Of a DNA stretch of 64,000 bases, positions 35,045-44,007 are shown piece after piece. The notes below the pieces were generated by a model. The model saw only the letters and a program-made list of their open reading frames with translations. It was not told the DNA's origin and made no database searches. The position numbers and the translations under genes are program-made. The stretch is from Yersinia enterocolitica subsp. enterocolitica (lineage in GTDB: Bacteria; Pseudomonadota; Gammaproteobacteria; Enterobacterales; Enterobacteriaceae): NCBI RefSeq assembly GCF_901472495.1, contig NZ_LR590469.1:2666001-2730000 (forward strand), read 5' to 3'. Position 1 is the first letter of the stretch, and the number at the start of each line of letters is the position of its first letter.

Positions 35045-36445
35045 TTATGTATGGCTAAAACTATTCTGACTTGCCTCGCCTCCAAGGGATGGATGTTCAC
35101 TCAGATATTTCAGTGAGGATTTAAAATCATCCAAGAGCAGCCCTGCGAAATCCATCTCGAACCCGCGGCGGCACATGATGCGCATAACCACCACATCTGA
35201 CATCTTGCCACTAAGGGTAAATGCCGGAACCTGCCAGCCACGCAATCGTAAACGCTCGGAGAGGTCATATAGGGTATACCCCGCCTTGGCTCCTTTTTTG
35301 ATGCGGAAACAAATCGCTGGAATGCCCTCGTATGGGCCACCGCTGCAATAGAATTCATAAGGCCCAAGCGGGGCTATTTCTTTGGCGAGGAATTCAGCTA
35401 CCTGATAGCAGGCGCTTTGCACTTTGGTATAACCTTCACGTCCTAAGCGTATAAATTCATAATATTGGGAAATAACTTGCCCCGCCGGACGCGAAAAGTT
35501 GATAGCAAATGTGCCGACCTGCCCGCCAAGATAATCGACATTAAATATCAGCTCTTCAGGTAAAGCGGCAGCATCACGCCAAATAACCCAACCACATCCC
35601 AAAGGAGCCAGTCCGAATTTATGCCCGGAAGTGCTGATTGATTTAACCCGTGGCAAGCGGAAGTCCCACTCAATATCCGGCGCAACAAAGGGAGCTAAAA
35701 AGCCACCACTCGCCGCATCAATATGCATATCAATATCAAGGCCAGTATCTTTTTGCAGTTTATCCAGCGCATCATGCAAGGGTTTGGGTAGTTCATAATT
35801 ACCGGTGTAAGTCACACCGAAAGTCGGCACTACACCAATAGTATTTTCGTCACAGGCCTCTATCATTCGCTGCGGATCCATAAATAATTGCCCTGGAATC
35901 ATAGGAATTTCTCGAATTTCCACCTCCCAATAACGGGCAAATTTATGCCAACAAACTTGTACTGGCCCACAGACAAAATTAGGTTTATTGGTGGGTTTGC
36001 CTGCCGCTTCCATTTTTTTGCGCCAGCGCCACTTCATCGCCATGCCACCCAGCATGCAAGCTTCTGACGAACCAATGGTATTGGTCCCTACCCCTTGCGC
36101 GCCCTTTGGTGTAGGGGCATTCCACAAATCAGCCATCATATTCACACAGCGCATATCTATTGCCGCTGATTGCGGATATTCCTCTTTATCAATCCAGTTT
36201 TTATTTATCGAAAGATCCATCAGTTTGTGGACATTATCGTCATCCCACGTCTGACAGAATGTGGCGAGGTTTTGTCGCGCATTACCATCAAGAAATAGCT
36301 CATCACTGATGATTTGAAACGCAATATCCTCGCGCATCTCCTCTTTAGGGAACACCTTATTTTCTGAAATATTACGAATCGCTTTAGAGCCAAAGCGAGA
36401 GTCTAATAAATCTGAGCGATAATCATCCAGAGATTTTCTAGTCAT
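35045..36445 (-). CDS. gadB: Glutamate decarboxylase (PLP-dependent)
   Basis: Decarboxylates glutamate to GABA, consuming a cytoplasmic proton. 466 residues, exactly the length of E. coli GadB, and closely similar throughout (NARQNLATFCQTWDD, INKNWIDKEEYPQSAAID, IDAASGGFLAPFVAPD). The PLP lysine is in STSGHKFGL (~276). The C-terminus SFSHT keeps the penultimate His that in E. coli (His465) closes the active site at neutral pH. The AGGGG Shine-Dalgarno is strong. The upstream gap to hxlR (36446-36769) is AT-rich and contains an inverted repeat at 36570. Confidence 0.96.
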   Translation of the reverse strand: MTRKSLDDYRSDLLDSRFGSKAIRNISENKVFPKEEMREDIAFQIISDELFLDGNARQNLATFCQTWDDDNVHKLMDLSINKNWIDKEEYPQSAAIDMRCVNMMADLWNAPTPKGAQGVGTNTIGSSEACMLGGMAMKWRWRKKMEAAGKPTNKPNFVCGPVQVCWHKFARYWEVEIREIPMIPGQLFMDPQRMIEACDENTIGVVPTFGVTYTGNYELPKPLHDALDKLQKDTGLDIDMHIDAASGGFLAPFVAPDIEWDFRLPRVKSISTSGHKFGLAPLGCGWVIWRDAAALPEELIFNVDYLGGQVGTFAINFSRPAGQVISQYYEFIRLGREGYTKVQSACYQVAEFLAKEIAPLGPYEFYCSGGPYEGIPAICFRIKKGAKAGYTLYDLSERLRLRGWQVPAFTLSGKMSDVVVMRIMCRRGFEMDFAGLLLDDFKSSLKYLSEHPSLGGEASQNSFSHT

Positions 36446-36569
36446 TTCCTACCCCTATCCTAATTGATATAAGCATTCAATTAAAAATCAGTGAAATCAA
36501 ATAACTATAGAAATTAAATTATTATTGAGCACAGAAAATATATCGACAGAGCACTATTATGATTTCACA

Positions 36570-36587
36570 TGCTAATAAACGTTAGCA
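36570..36587. promoter_or_regulatory. Inverted repeat upstream of gadB
   Basis: TGCTAA-TAAACG-TTAGCA, a perfect 6-bp inverted repeat 125 bases before the gadB start, in an otherwise AT-rich spacer. Candidate operator; binding protein unknown. Confidence 0.4.
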
Positions 36588-36769
36588 CTGGAAAAAAAAT
36601 GTGCCACTGCAAATACGAATATGTTTGCTTTAGGGATGGATGATTATTGTATTATTTTCATGCTAGTTTCTATTTATTAAGAAATTTGATGCACAGTCTT
36701 TTCGAAAATATATTTCTCCTTTTTTATCATTCAGGTTCAGTGAGTAAAACTATTTCTATAGTGAATGAT

Positions 36770-37228
36770 TTAACGTTTAATCACTTTTTCCCGATGACAA
36801 TCACGGGCATCCAGAACCTGACCTTGCTGGGAAGATACTGCCAATTTACTGATAGGTTGCCCACTCAGATTATCAACTAAAATAGAATGTTTCTCGCCCG
36901 CTGAAAATAGATGCTCTTCACCCCATTGGCGTAAGCTGACAATAATCGGGAATAATTGATGGCCCTTCTCAGTCAGCACATATTCATGGTAAGCGCTACC
37001 ATCAGAGGCAGGAACCACCCGCAAAATTCCGTGTTCTACTAAATTGCGCAAGCGCCCCGCCAAGATATTTTTCGCCAATCCAAGATTGTGACGAAACTCG
37101 CCAAAGCGGCGGATCCCATCAAAAGCATCACGAATAATCATCAACGACCAACGATCCCCCAGGATCTCAAGTGTTCTGGCAACTGGACACTCTTCTGCGT
37201 CGGCCTGGTCTTCACTCATTTTAGACAT
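36770..37228 (-). CDS. HxlR-family transcriptional regulator
   Basis: 152 residues with an HxlR winged helix (~14-105: CPVARTLEILGDRWSLMIIRD, FGEFRHNLGLAKNILAGRLRNLVEHGIL, YVLTEKGHQLFPI). A cysteine at residue 14, before the first helix, is conserved in HxlR-type redox sensors such as HypR, so electrophile or oxidant sensing is possible. The start at 37228 has GGAG seven bases upstream. It is divergent from an MFS transporter over 108 bases that contain inverted repeats, so it probably controls that gene and itself. Confidence 0.85.
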   Translation of the reverse strand: MSKMSEDQADAEECPVARTLEILGDRWSLMIIRDAFDGIRRFGEFRHNLGLAKNILAGRLRNLVEHGILRVVPASDGSAYHEYVLTEKGHQLFPIIVSLRQWGEEHLFSAGEKHSILVDNLSGQPISKLAVSSQQGQVLDARDCHREKVIKR

Positions 37229-37269
37229 TCTTCGACTCCGGTCTGGCGTGGAAAACTAGTTGCATATTA

Positions 37270-37316
37270 AAACCACCTCTGTTAAAAATCAATTAAGTGG
37301 TTTCAATTCGAAACCA
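37270..37316. promoter_or_regulatory. Probable HxlR operator in the divergent promoter
   Basis: Two linked inverted repeats: AAACCAC (37270-37276) with GTGGTTT (37297-37303), and TGGTTTC-AATTC-GAAACCA (37298-37316). They sit between the divergent regulator and transporter starts, the usual place for autoregulation. Confidence 0.55.
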
Positions 37317-37336
37317 GATTAAGTGTCAGGCATATT

Positions 37337-38575
37337 ATGTCAACTGTAAAAGAACCGGCAAAAAACCGCATCCAGCTATTACCTAAACCGGCTTTTACGC
37401 CGCACCTCAGCTCAATCATGGTGCTGTTCTTTGCGATGGTATCTGCCATGGCTGTTGCCAATGTCTATTTTGCTCAGCCCCTACTGGACATTATGGCGGG
37501 GGAGCTGAACGTTAGCCCATCGACGATTGGTTTGGCGGTAACTCTGACACAAGCAGGTTATGCCCTGGGATTGATATTCATAGTACCGCTGGGTGATCTT
37601 TGGGATCGCCGAAAATTAATTATTGGGCAGCTATTGCTGTCTGCTGCGGCATTGATCTTGGCTAGCTTTGCCCCCACTTTTTCACTGCTACTGATGGCAA
37701 TGCTGATTATCGGGCTGATGGCCGTTGTGGTGCAGGTGGTGGTAGCCTTTGCCGCAACCCTGGCTCCAGAGCAACAAAGAGGAAAAGTGGTGGGTAAAGT
37801 CACCAGCGGAATTGTTTTGGGGATCCTGTTGGCGCGCTTTATCTCTGGTGCAATGGCCGATTTTACCGGTTGGCGTTCGGTCTATTTTTGTTCTGCTGCA
37901 ATGATGTTATTGATGGCGATAGTGCTCTATTTCGTGATGCCGCCCGCAGCTAAATCAGCTCCGTCATCCTATCGGCAACTGCTGCTTTCGCTGTGCGAGT
38001 TGTTCATCAATGAGCGTGAGCTTCGCATACGAGCCACCCTCGCATTGTTGATATTTATGGCGTTTAGTGTGCTATGGACCGCGATGGTGTTACCACTGAG
38101 CAGCCCATACTATGCTTTGTCTCATAGCCAGGTGGGATTATTTGGGTTGGCGGGTGTCGCGGGGGCATTAGCCGCAAGCCACGCTGGGCAACGTGCCGAT
38201 CGGGGGCTGGGGGCGAAAACAACACAGATTGCCTTGGCGCTGCTGCTGCTTTCCTGGCTTCCTATCGCATTTTTGCCCCACTCACTGTGGTGGTTAGTTC
38301 TCGGCGTAGTGATATTGGATTTTGCCGTACAAGCGGTGCATGTCACCAATCAGAGCATCATATTTGCACTACGACCTGACGCCCAAAGCCGTTTGGTCGC
38401 GGGTTATATGCTGTTCTACTCGATTGGCAGTGCCATCGGGGCTATCGCCACAACTTGGGTATTTGCCCATGCTGGATGGTCAGGTGTTTGTATGCTTGGT
38501 GCGACAATAAGTGCCGTTGCAATCCTGTTTTTACATCTGACGTACAGGAAAGATTCCACATGTGTAATCAATTGA
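37337..38575 (+). CDS. MFS efflux transporter (YnfM-like)
   Basis: 412 residues with about 12 hydrophobic helices. MFS signature between helices 2 and 3: GLIFIVPLGDLWDRRKLIIG. The N-terminal half starts AMVSAMAVANVYFAQPLLDIMAGELNVSPSTIG, typical of the arabinose/drug efflux (YnfM/YgaY) group. Substrate unknown. Its pairing with a divergent HxlR regulator suggests induced export of a toxic compound. Confidence 0.85.
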   Translation: MSTVKEPAKNRIQLLPKPAFTPHLSSIMVLFFAMVSAMAVANVYFAQPLLDIMAGELNVSPSTIGLAVTLTQAGYALGLIFIVPLGDLWDRRKLIIGQLLLSAAALILASFAPTFSLLLMAMLIIGLMAVVVQVVVAFAATLAPEQQRGKVVGKVTSGIVLGILLARFISGAMADFTGWRSVYFCSAAMMLLMAIVLYFVMPPAAKSAPSSYRQLLLSLCELFINERELRIRATLALLIFMAFSVLWTAMVLPLSSPYYALSHSQVGLFGLAGVAGALAASHAGQRADRGLGAKTTQIALALLLLSWLPIAFLPHSLWWLVLGVVILDFAVQAVHVTNQSIIFALRPDAQSRLVAGYMLFYSIGSAIGAIATTWVFAHAGWSGVCMLGATISAVAILFLHLTYRKDSTCVIN

Positions 38576-38666
38576 ATATCATAAATTTTATTTATGCATC
38601 TATTGTTCGACCTATACTCATGTTAGTTATCTATAACTGAGTTCAGACCATACAGGAGTAATCGTT

Positions 38667-39239
38667 ATGCTGAATATAGATCGGAAATACCTTCTGAGTA
38701 TTGATGAAGGAACCTTAAAGAAACAACGGCTTATCATGCGAGTCATTGCCATATTACTGCTGCTCGGTGGGATTTTTTGTCTGATTAACCCATTAGCTTC
38801 CGGAGCTGCCCTGAGTATGATTATCGGTATTCTGCTGTTGCTCAGCGGGATCGCGATGATAGTTGGGATGATAGCCAATCGCACTAATAACCTTTGGCCA
38901 ATGGTCACCGGTATATTGCTGGGAGTGGCATATATCGTAATGGGTTATGTATTCATTACCAACCCTGCGGTGGGAATGATAAGTCTGGCGATAGTGCTGG
39001 CGGTGCTGTTTGCCTTCGGTGGGGTCATGCGGCTGATAACCGGCTACAGAACATGGGGATTACCGGGCGCATGGCTGCATATTTTACTGGGGATATTGGA
39101 CCTGGTTATTACCTATTTGCTGGTCAGTGCCGGGCCATTGATGTCAATCACCATGGTCACCACCTTGGTGGGGATTGAGATGCTGTTCAGCTCATTTAGC
39201 TGTTTTATGGTCGCGGGTTTATATAAACGCCAATCTTAA
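38667..39239 (+). CDS. hdeD: HdeD-family acid-resistance membrane protein
   Basis: 190 residues, same length as E. coli HdeD, with six hydrophobic helices in DUF308 repeats (IMRVIAILLLLGGIFCLINP, MIIGILLLLSGIAMIVGMIANRTNNLWPMVTG, LVGIEMLFSSFSCFMVAGLY). E. coli HdeD is needed for acid resistance at high cell density. The 91-base gap to the MFS gene suggests its own promoter. It reinforces the acid-stress theme of the gadB-gadC-glsA genes. Confidence 0.88.
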   Translation: MLNIDRKYLLSIDEGTLKKQRLIMRVIAILLLLGGIFCLINPLASGAALSMIIGILLLLSGIAMIVGMIANRTNNLWPMVTGILLGVAYIVMGYVFITNPAVGMISLAIVLAVLFAFGGVMRLITGYRTWGLPGAWLHILLGILDLVITYLLVSAGPLMSITMVTTLVGIEMLFSSFSCFMVAGLYKRQS

Positions 39240-39391
39240 TTCTTCTCCCTGAGCGGTATCGTGGGCTGCGATACCGCTGTCCTGTAAATATTTTCATGTT
39301 CTCGAACAATTATTGATACTCGCCGTGGGAACTGCCACAGTGATATCCGTCTACTCAAATTAATTAACCCCAACAAATATAGGCAGGTTGT

Positions 39392-40291
39392 GTGAAACTC
39401 ACTGATTTTTTAATAGCTCTATTGATCACTGTCATCTGGGGCGTAAACTTTTCTATTATCAAACTTGGTCTAATTACCGCTGACCCGCTTATTTTAGCGG
39501 GTATTCGCTTCACTCTTTGCGCGTTACCAGCAGTCTTTTTTATTAAGAAACCAGATACTTCATGGCGTTATATAATAGGTTACGGACTCTTATTTGGCAT
39601 CGGCCTGTGGGGCATTGTCAATCTGGGTATCAAAGCCGGCGTATCTGCTGGAATCGCCTCTTTAGTGCTGCAATTCGGTGCTTTTTTTACTCTGGTTCTT
39701 GGCGCATTCTTATTTCACGAGAATCTATCGAAATATCAATATATAGGTATTATCGTCGCGCTATTAGGGCTAACCAGCATCATATTTATCAGTGACGGTT
39801 CCGTGACATTTATTGGCCTGGCTTTGGTATTATGCGGTGCGGTAGTTTGGGGGTTAGTCAGCATTATTATTAAAAAATCCGATACTAAGCAGGTATTTTC
39901 ATTTTTGGTGTGGTCGAGTTTATTCTCCCCTGTTCCACTATTCATACTGAGTTATCTCTTTAATGGGCCAAGTGGTTTTACTGAATTAGCTATTCATTTT
40001 AATACAACCACACTATTTTCTATTTTGTTTCAGGTTTATCCGAATACATTATTTGCCTATTGGGTGTGGAATTCATTACTCACCAAATACCCTGTTTCAG
40101 TGGTCGCGCCGTTATCCCTGTTAGTGCCGATTTTCGGTATGCTAGGCTCAGTGATGATTTTCAATGAAAGGATTCCATCCGGGAAAGTTATTGCGATGAT
40201 ATTCATTATTAGTGGACTAATTATCGGCTTATACGGCAAACGGCTGATGGGCCTACTAAAGAGAAAATCTTCAGTGGCCCTCATTGAATAA
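39392..40291 (+). CDS. eamA: EamA-family (DMT) exporter
   Basis: 299 residues, about ten transmembrane segments in two EamA repeats (LIALLITVIWGVNFSIIKLGLI; LALVLCGAVVWGLVSIIIKKSD). It resembles E. coli EamA (O-acetylserine/cysteine exporter, also 299 residues), including AGIASLVLQFGAFFTLVLGA and VAPLSLLVPIFGMLGS. The assignment to cysteine-pathway metabolites is by similarity only. It starts at GTG with an AGG just upstream. Confidence 0.72.
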   Translation: MKLTDFLIALLITVIWGVNFSIIKLGLITADPLILAGIRFTLCALPAVFFIKKPDTSWRYIIGYGLLFGIGLWGIVNLGIKAGVSAGIASLVLQFGAFFTLVLGAFLFHENLSKYQYIGIIVALLGLTSIIFISDGSVTFIGLALVLCGAVVWGLVSIIIKKSDTKQVFSFLVWSSLFSPVPLFILSYLFNGPSGFTELAIHFNTTTLFSILFQVYPNTLFAYWVWNSLLTKYPVSVVAPLSLLVPIFGMLGSVMIFNERIPSGKVIAMIFIISGLIIGLYGKRLMGLLKRKSSVALIE

Positions 40292-40440
40292 AACGAAGTC
40301 ATATTCATGACGGCTATCACAATCAGCACATTGTGATTTCCCAAGCTGCGTTGCACCGTCTAAATTTGAATAAAAAATCTCATCCGACCACTTGCCGAAA
40401 GCAGTTGTAACGGAGAGGAATAACAATAATGGAGACTGCA

Positions 40441-42462
40441 ATGTTAGCTTACCCTCACCTGCTCGCCCCCTTAGACCTTGGTTTCACCACCCTGAAAAAT
40501 CGCGTTTTAATGGGCTCGATGCATACCGGGCTGGAAGAGTTGCCCGATGGCCCACAGCGCCTGGCCGCGTTCTATGCTGAGCGCGCTGCGGGCGGCGTCG
40601 GCTTGATTGTCACTGGCGGCATTGCTCCCAATAAAAAGGGCGTGGTGTATCAGGGCGCATCGGTGCTAAATGATGCCGCACAAGTGCCACACCATCAAAT
40701 CGTGACTGATGCGGTGCATCGTGCAGGCGGTAAAATCGCGCTACAGATTTTGCATGCTGGCCGTTATAGCTATCAAAAACAGCCAGTTGCCCCCTCAGCA
40801 TTACAAGCTCCGATAAACCCGTTTACCCCTCAGGAATTGAGTCACAACGAAGTGCTGCAAACTATTGCCGACTTCGCCCACTGCGCGCAGTTAGCCAGAC
40901 AAGCGGGTTATGACGGCGTCGAGGTGATGGGGTCTGAAGGGTATTTGATTAATCAATTTCTGACTGCCAGAACTAATCATCGCAATGATGAATGGGGCGG
41001 TGACTTTACTCGTCGCATGCGTTTTGCCGTTGAAATCGTACGCGCCGTTCGAGCGGCAGCTGGCCCTGATTTTATCTTGATTTACCGCCTTTCTATGCTC
41101 GATTTAGTGGAGGATGGCTCCAGTTGGGATGAAATTGAACTGTTGGCGCGAGCAGTCGAACAAGCCGGTGCTACCTTGATTAACACTGGTATCGGCTGGC
41201 ATGAAGCCAGAATTCCTACTATCGCCACCATGGTGCCACGCGCGGGATTCAGTTGGGTGACCCGCAAATTGATGGGGAAAGTGAATATACCGCTGATTAC
41301 CACCAACCGGATCAATGACCCCGCAGTGGCAGAGCAAGTTCTGACCGACGGCTGTGCCGATATGGTGTCGATGGCACGCCCCTTCCTCGCCGATGCAGCT
41401 TTTGTGCAAAAAGCAGCTCAGGACAGGGCTGATGAAATTAACACCTGTATCGGCTGCAATCAGGCCTGTCTGGATCAGATTTTTGACGGCAAGCTGACTT
41501 CGTGCTTGGTCAACCCTCGCGCCTGCCGAGAAACCGAAATGCCCATATTACCGACAGAAGCGCCAAAACGGCTTGCCGTCGTCGGTTCTGGCCCAGCCGG
41601 ATTAGCTTTTGCCGTCACCGCCGCCAGCCGTGGCCATCAAGTCACACTCTTTGATACAGCAACCGATATTGGCGGCCAGTTTAATATTGCCAAACAGATC
41701 CCCGGCAAAGAGGAGTTTTACGAAACACTGAGATATTTTCGCCGTCAATTAGTGCTTCATGGTGTTATTCAACAGTTGAATACCCCAGTTCAGCCGGAGC
41801 AACTGGCTGATTTTGATGAAGTGATCCTTGCTTGCGGTATTCAACCACGTTTACCTGCTATCAAAGGTATTGAGCATCCGAAAGTGCTAACCTATCTGGA
41901 TGTTTTGCGTGATAAAAAGCCGGTGGGCGAGCGAGTGGCTATTATTGGTGCCGGTGGGATTGGGTTTGATACTGCCGAATATCTTTGCCAGTCGGGTGAT
42001 TCCAGTAGCCTCGATAGCCGCGTATTCAGCCATGAATGGGGTATTGATCAAGATTTGGCCCATCGCGGCGGTTTATCTCCGGCCGGGGGCAAAGTCCATC
42101 CCTCACCACGGCAGATTTTTCTGTTACAGCGAAAAAGCAGTAAAGTGGGTGAAGGATTAGGAAAAACAACCGGTTGGATACATCGTACCAGTCTGGCGAT
42201 GCGCGGAGTGAAAATGCTCAACAGTGTCAGCTACGAACGTATTGATGATGAGGGCTTGCATATCATTCGAGCAGAACAAGCCAGTTGCCTGCCGGTTGAT
42301 ACCATTATTATTTGCGCCGGTCAGGAGCCGCGGCGGGAGTTGCATCAACCCTTACTGGATATGGGAAAAACGGTGCATTTAATTGGTGGTGCTGATATCG
42401 CCGCCGAACTGGATGCCCGTCGGGCAATAGATCAAGGAACACGGCTAGCGCTGGCGATATAA
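40441..42462 (+). CDS. fadH: NADPH-dependent 2,4-dienoyl-CoA reductase
   Basis: Reduces 2,4-dienoyl-CoA in beta-oxidation of unsaturated fatty acids; monomeric enzyme with FMN, FAD and a 4Fe-4S cluster. 673 residues. The N-terminal TIM barrel (~1-340) is Old Yellow Enzyme-like (HAGRYSYQ, EVMGSEGYLINQFL). The cluster cysteines are in CIGCNQACLDQIFDGKLTSCLVNP (~338-360). FAD and NADPH Rossmann domains follow (VVGSGPAGLAFAV; AIIGAGGIGFDTAEYL). An ATG 12 bases upstream is in frame; 40441 has GGAG at ideal spacing and matches the E. coli start. Confidence 0.95.
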   Translation: MLAYPHLLAPLDLGFTTLKNRVLMGSMHTGLEELPDGPQRLAAFYAERAAGGVGLIVTGGIAPNKKGVVYQGASVLNDAAQVPHHQIVTDAVHRAGGKIALQILHAGRYSYQKQPVAPSALQAPINPFTPQELSHNEVLQTIADFAHCAQLARQAGYDGVEVMGSEGYLINQFLTARTNHRNDEWGGDFTRRMRFAVEIVRAVRAAAGPDFILIYRLSMLDLVEDGSSWDEIELLARAVEQAGATLINTGIGWHEARIPTIATMVPRAGFSWVTRKLMGKVNIPLITTNRINDPAVAEQVLTDGCADMVSMARPFLADAAFVQKAAQDRADEINTCIGCNQACLDQIFDGKLTSCLVNPRACRETEMPILPTEAPKRLAVVGSGPAGLAFAVTAASRGHQVTLFDTATDIGGQFNIAKQIPGKEEFYETLRYFRRQLVLHGVIQQLNTPVQPEQLADFDEVILACGIQPRLPAIKGIEHPKVLTYLDVLRDKKPVGERVAIIGAGGIGFDTAEYLCQSGDSSSLDSRVFSHEWGIDQDLAHRGGLSPAGGKVHPSPRQIFLLQRKSSKVGEGLGKTTGWIHRTSLAMRGVKMLNSVSYERIDDEGLHIIRAEQASCLPVDTIIICAGQEPRRELHQPLLDMGKTVHLIGGADIAAELDARRAIDQGTRLALAI

Positions 42463-42551
42463 GCATGAGCAAAAAGCGGGAAGTGGTAAATACCACAGCC
42501 GCAGCTTTAGACCCAAAAGAGATACCTACAGTCATGGGAATCGCAGGTAGC

Positions 42552-42593
42552 AACCCCGTAGCGCCCAGGACAATCGCCTCGGGGTTAATTTTT
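42552..42593 (+). terminator. Candidate terminator after fadH
   Basis: AACCCCG and CGGGGTT form a 7-bp stem with a long loop, followed by AATTTTT. It lies within an ERIC-like remnant (42525-42604) that precedes a fuller ERIC. Confidence 0.5.
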
Positions 42594-42603
42594 AGCAAAG
42601 GAT

Positions 42604-42721
42604 TATCCAAAGTCATGGAGTCACAGGTAGGCAGCAAGCAAATCCCGATGAGCTGGCTCAAGTCAGTGATTCGGGTAAGTGCGCGCCGCTAACCCCCTGT
42701 GGCTTCAAGGACAAAGGATAA
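42604..42721 (-). repeat. Diverged ERIC element, flush with the rlmG stop
   Basis: The core AATCCCGATGAGCTGGCTCAAGTCAGTGATTCGGG is ERIC; the ends are diverged in the same manner as the copy before cca (TATCCAAAGTC... and CAAAGGATAA). It runs to the base before the rlmG stop codon. A partial second copy precedes it: 42528-42560 repeats the left-end words AGTCATGG and GCAGGTAG. Strand is nominal, as the element is nearly symmetric. Confidence 0.75.
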
Positions 42722-43912
42722 TTAAAAATCGCTGTACGACATATCCAGACTACCACTACCACCGCCCTCAGAGCGCGATGAGGCCGTCTTCACTGCCTTA
42801 AGCACCATAAACTTCTGATTGGAATCCAACGTCTCGCAGTTACCGAATAACCGTTTCAGTTTATGGAAATAATCCAAATGACGGTTACCAACAATCATCA
42901 GCTCGCCCCCCACTTTCAGACAACGTTTGGCATCACAGAACATCTGCCAGGCCACATGATCACTGACCGCGTGTTGTTGATGGAATGGCGGGTTACATAA
43001 CACCAGCTGTAAGCTCTCGCGCTCAACGCCAGCCAAACCATGACTCACCATAAATTCACAGCGCGACAAATCTTGCGGACGGTTATAGGTGACATTCAGC
43101 TCACTGGAGGCCACCGCCATGTACGATTCATCGACGAATAACATTTCTGCCAGCGGATTTTGCTCCAACGCGATTAAACCTACGACCCCATTTCCGCAAC
43201 CCAGATCGGCTATTTTACCCTCAACATCATAGGGCAAGATTTCCATAAAGAAGCGCGCGCCGATATCCAAATTATTCCGAGAGAAAACGTTCGCATGATT
43301 ATGAATAACATATTCAGTGTTTGCCAGCGGCCAATCGATCGTTTCCGGTGCCTCCTCAGCCAGAGGAATATCGGCCACCTCACAGTGAATCAGACGCGCT
43401 TTTTTCCATGCCAGCGTGGTTTTGGTCGGCCCGAGAATTTTTTCAAATAATTGCAGGGTTGAGTTATGCACATCACGCGACTTCGCCCCCGCAATAATCA
43501 CGGTATCCGGCGCAACAACACGACGCAAAGCATGCAATTGATGCTCCAACAGCGCTAAAGCTTTAGGGATCTTAATCACCACCAGTTTAGGCGCTTGCGG
43601 CAAGGCATCCATACTGCTCAGCAATGTGACCGCATCTTCATCCAGATGGTTTAAACGTAAATTATGCGCAGTGGCCAGTTGGCTCATATAAGAGTCACTG
43701 ACACTAAACGGACGATAAGCATGTAAAGCACAGGTCAGCGTACCGAACTGATCGTTAAACACCAGCACCGGGCGGCCATCAATTTGGTTTAAGTCAATGT
43801 TTTGTAGCAGATATTCATCTGCTGCTTCCCATGCCTGTAAGGTATTGGAATTTTCTTGTGGCGGGAAACGTTCAAGCTCAAAGCTTTGTGTCCCCAGTAA
43901 GACTTGGCTCAT
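42722..43912 (-). CDS. rlmG: 23S rRNA m2G1835 methyltransferase
   Basis: Methylates G1835 of 23S rRNA using SAM. 396 residues with a duplicated Rossmann arrangement: a degenerate N-terminal half and a catalytic C-terminal half with GKIADLGCGNGVVGLIAL (SAM motif I) and LVLCNPPFHQQHAV (NPPF catalytic motif). A GTG directly before the ATG is in frame; the AGGAG places the start at 43912. Convergent with fadH. Confidence 0.95.
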   Translation of the reverse strand: MSQVLLGTQSFELERFPPQENSNTLQAWEAADEYLLQNIDLNQIDGRPVLVFNDQFGTLTCALHAYRPFSVSDSYMSQLATAHNLRLNHLDEDAVTLLSSMDALPQAPKLVVIKIPKALALLEHQLHALRRVVAPDTVIIAGAKSRDVHNSTLQLFEKILGPTKTTLAWKKARLIHCEVADIPLAEEAPETIDWPLANTEYVIHNHANVFSRNNLDIGARFFMEILPYDVEGKIADLGCGNGVVGLIALEQNPLAEMLFVDESYMAVASSELNVTYNRPQDLSRCEFMVSHGLAGVERESLQLVLCNPPFHQQHAVSDHVAWQMFCDAKRCLKVGGELMIVGNRHLDYFHKLKRLFGNCETLDSNQKFMVLKAVKTASSRSEGGGSGSLDMSYSDF

Positions 43913-44007
43913 CACCGCTCCTGGCTTCTATTAGAAATAACAAATTTGGGCTGTTTATCCCCTAAAACGGGCGCTCAGTAAAATGTTTTTTTACTTAAAT
44001 GCCGTTT

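Noticed and set aside
36647..36880. 77-residue frame on the plus strand in the gadB-hxlR spacer
   Set aside because: Runs into the antisense of hxlR, is AT-driven and has no recognisable protein features.
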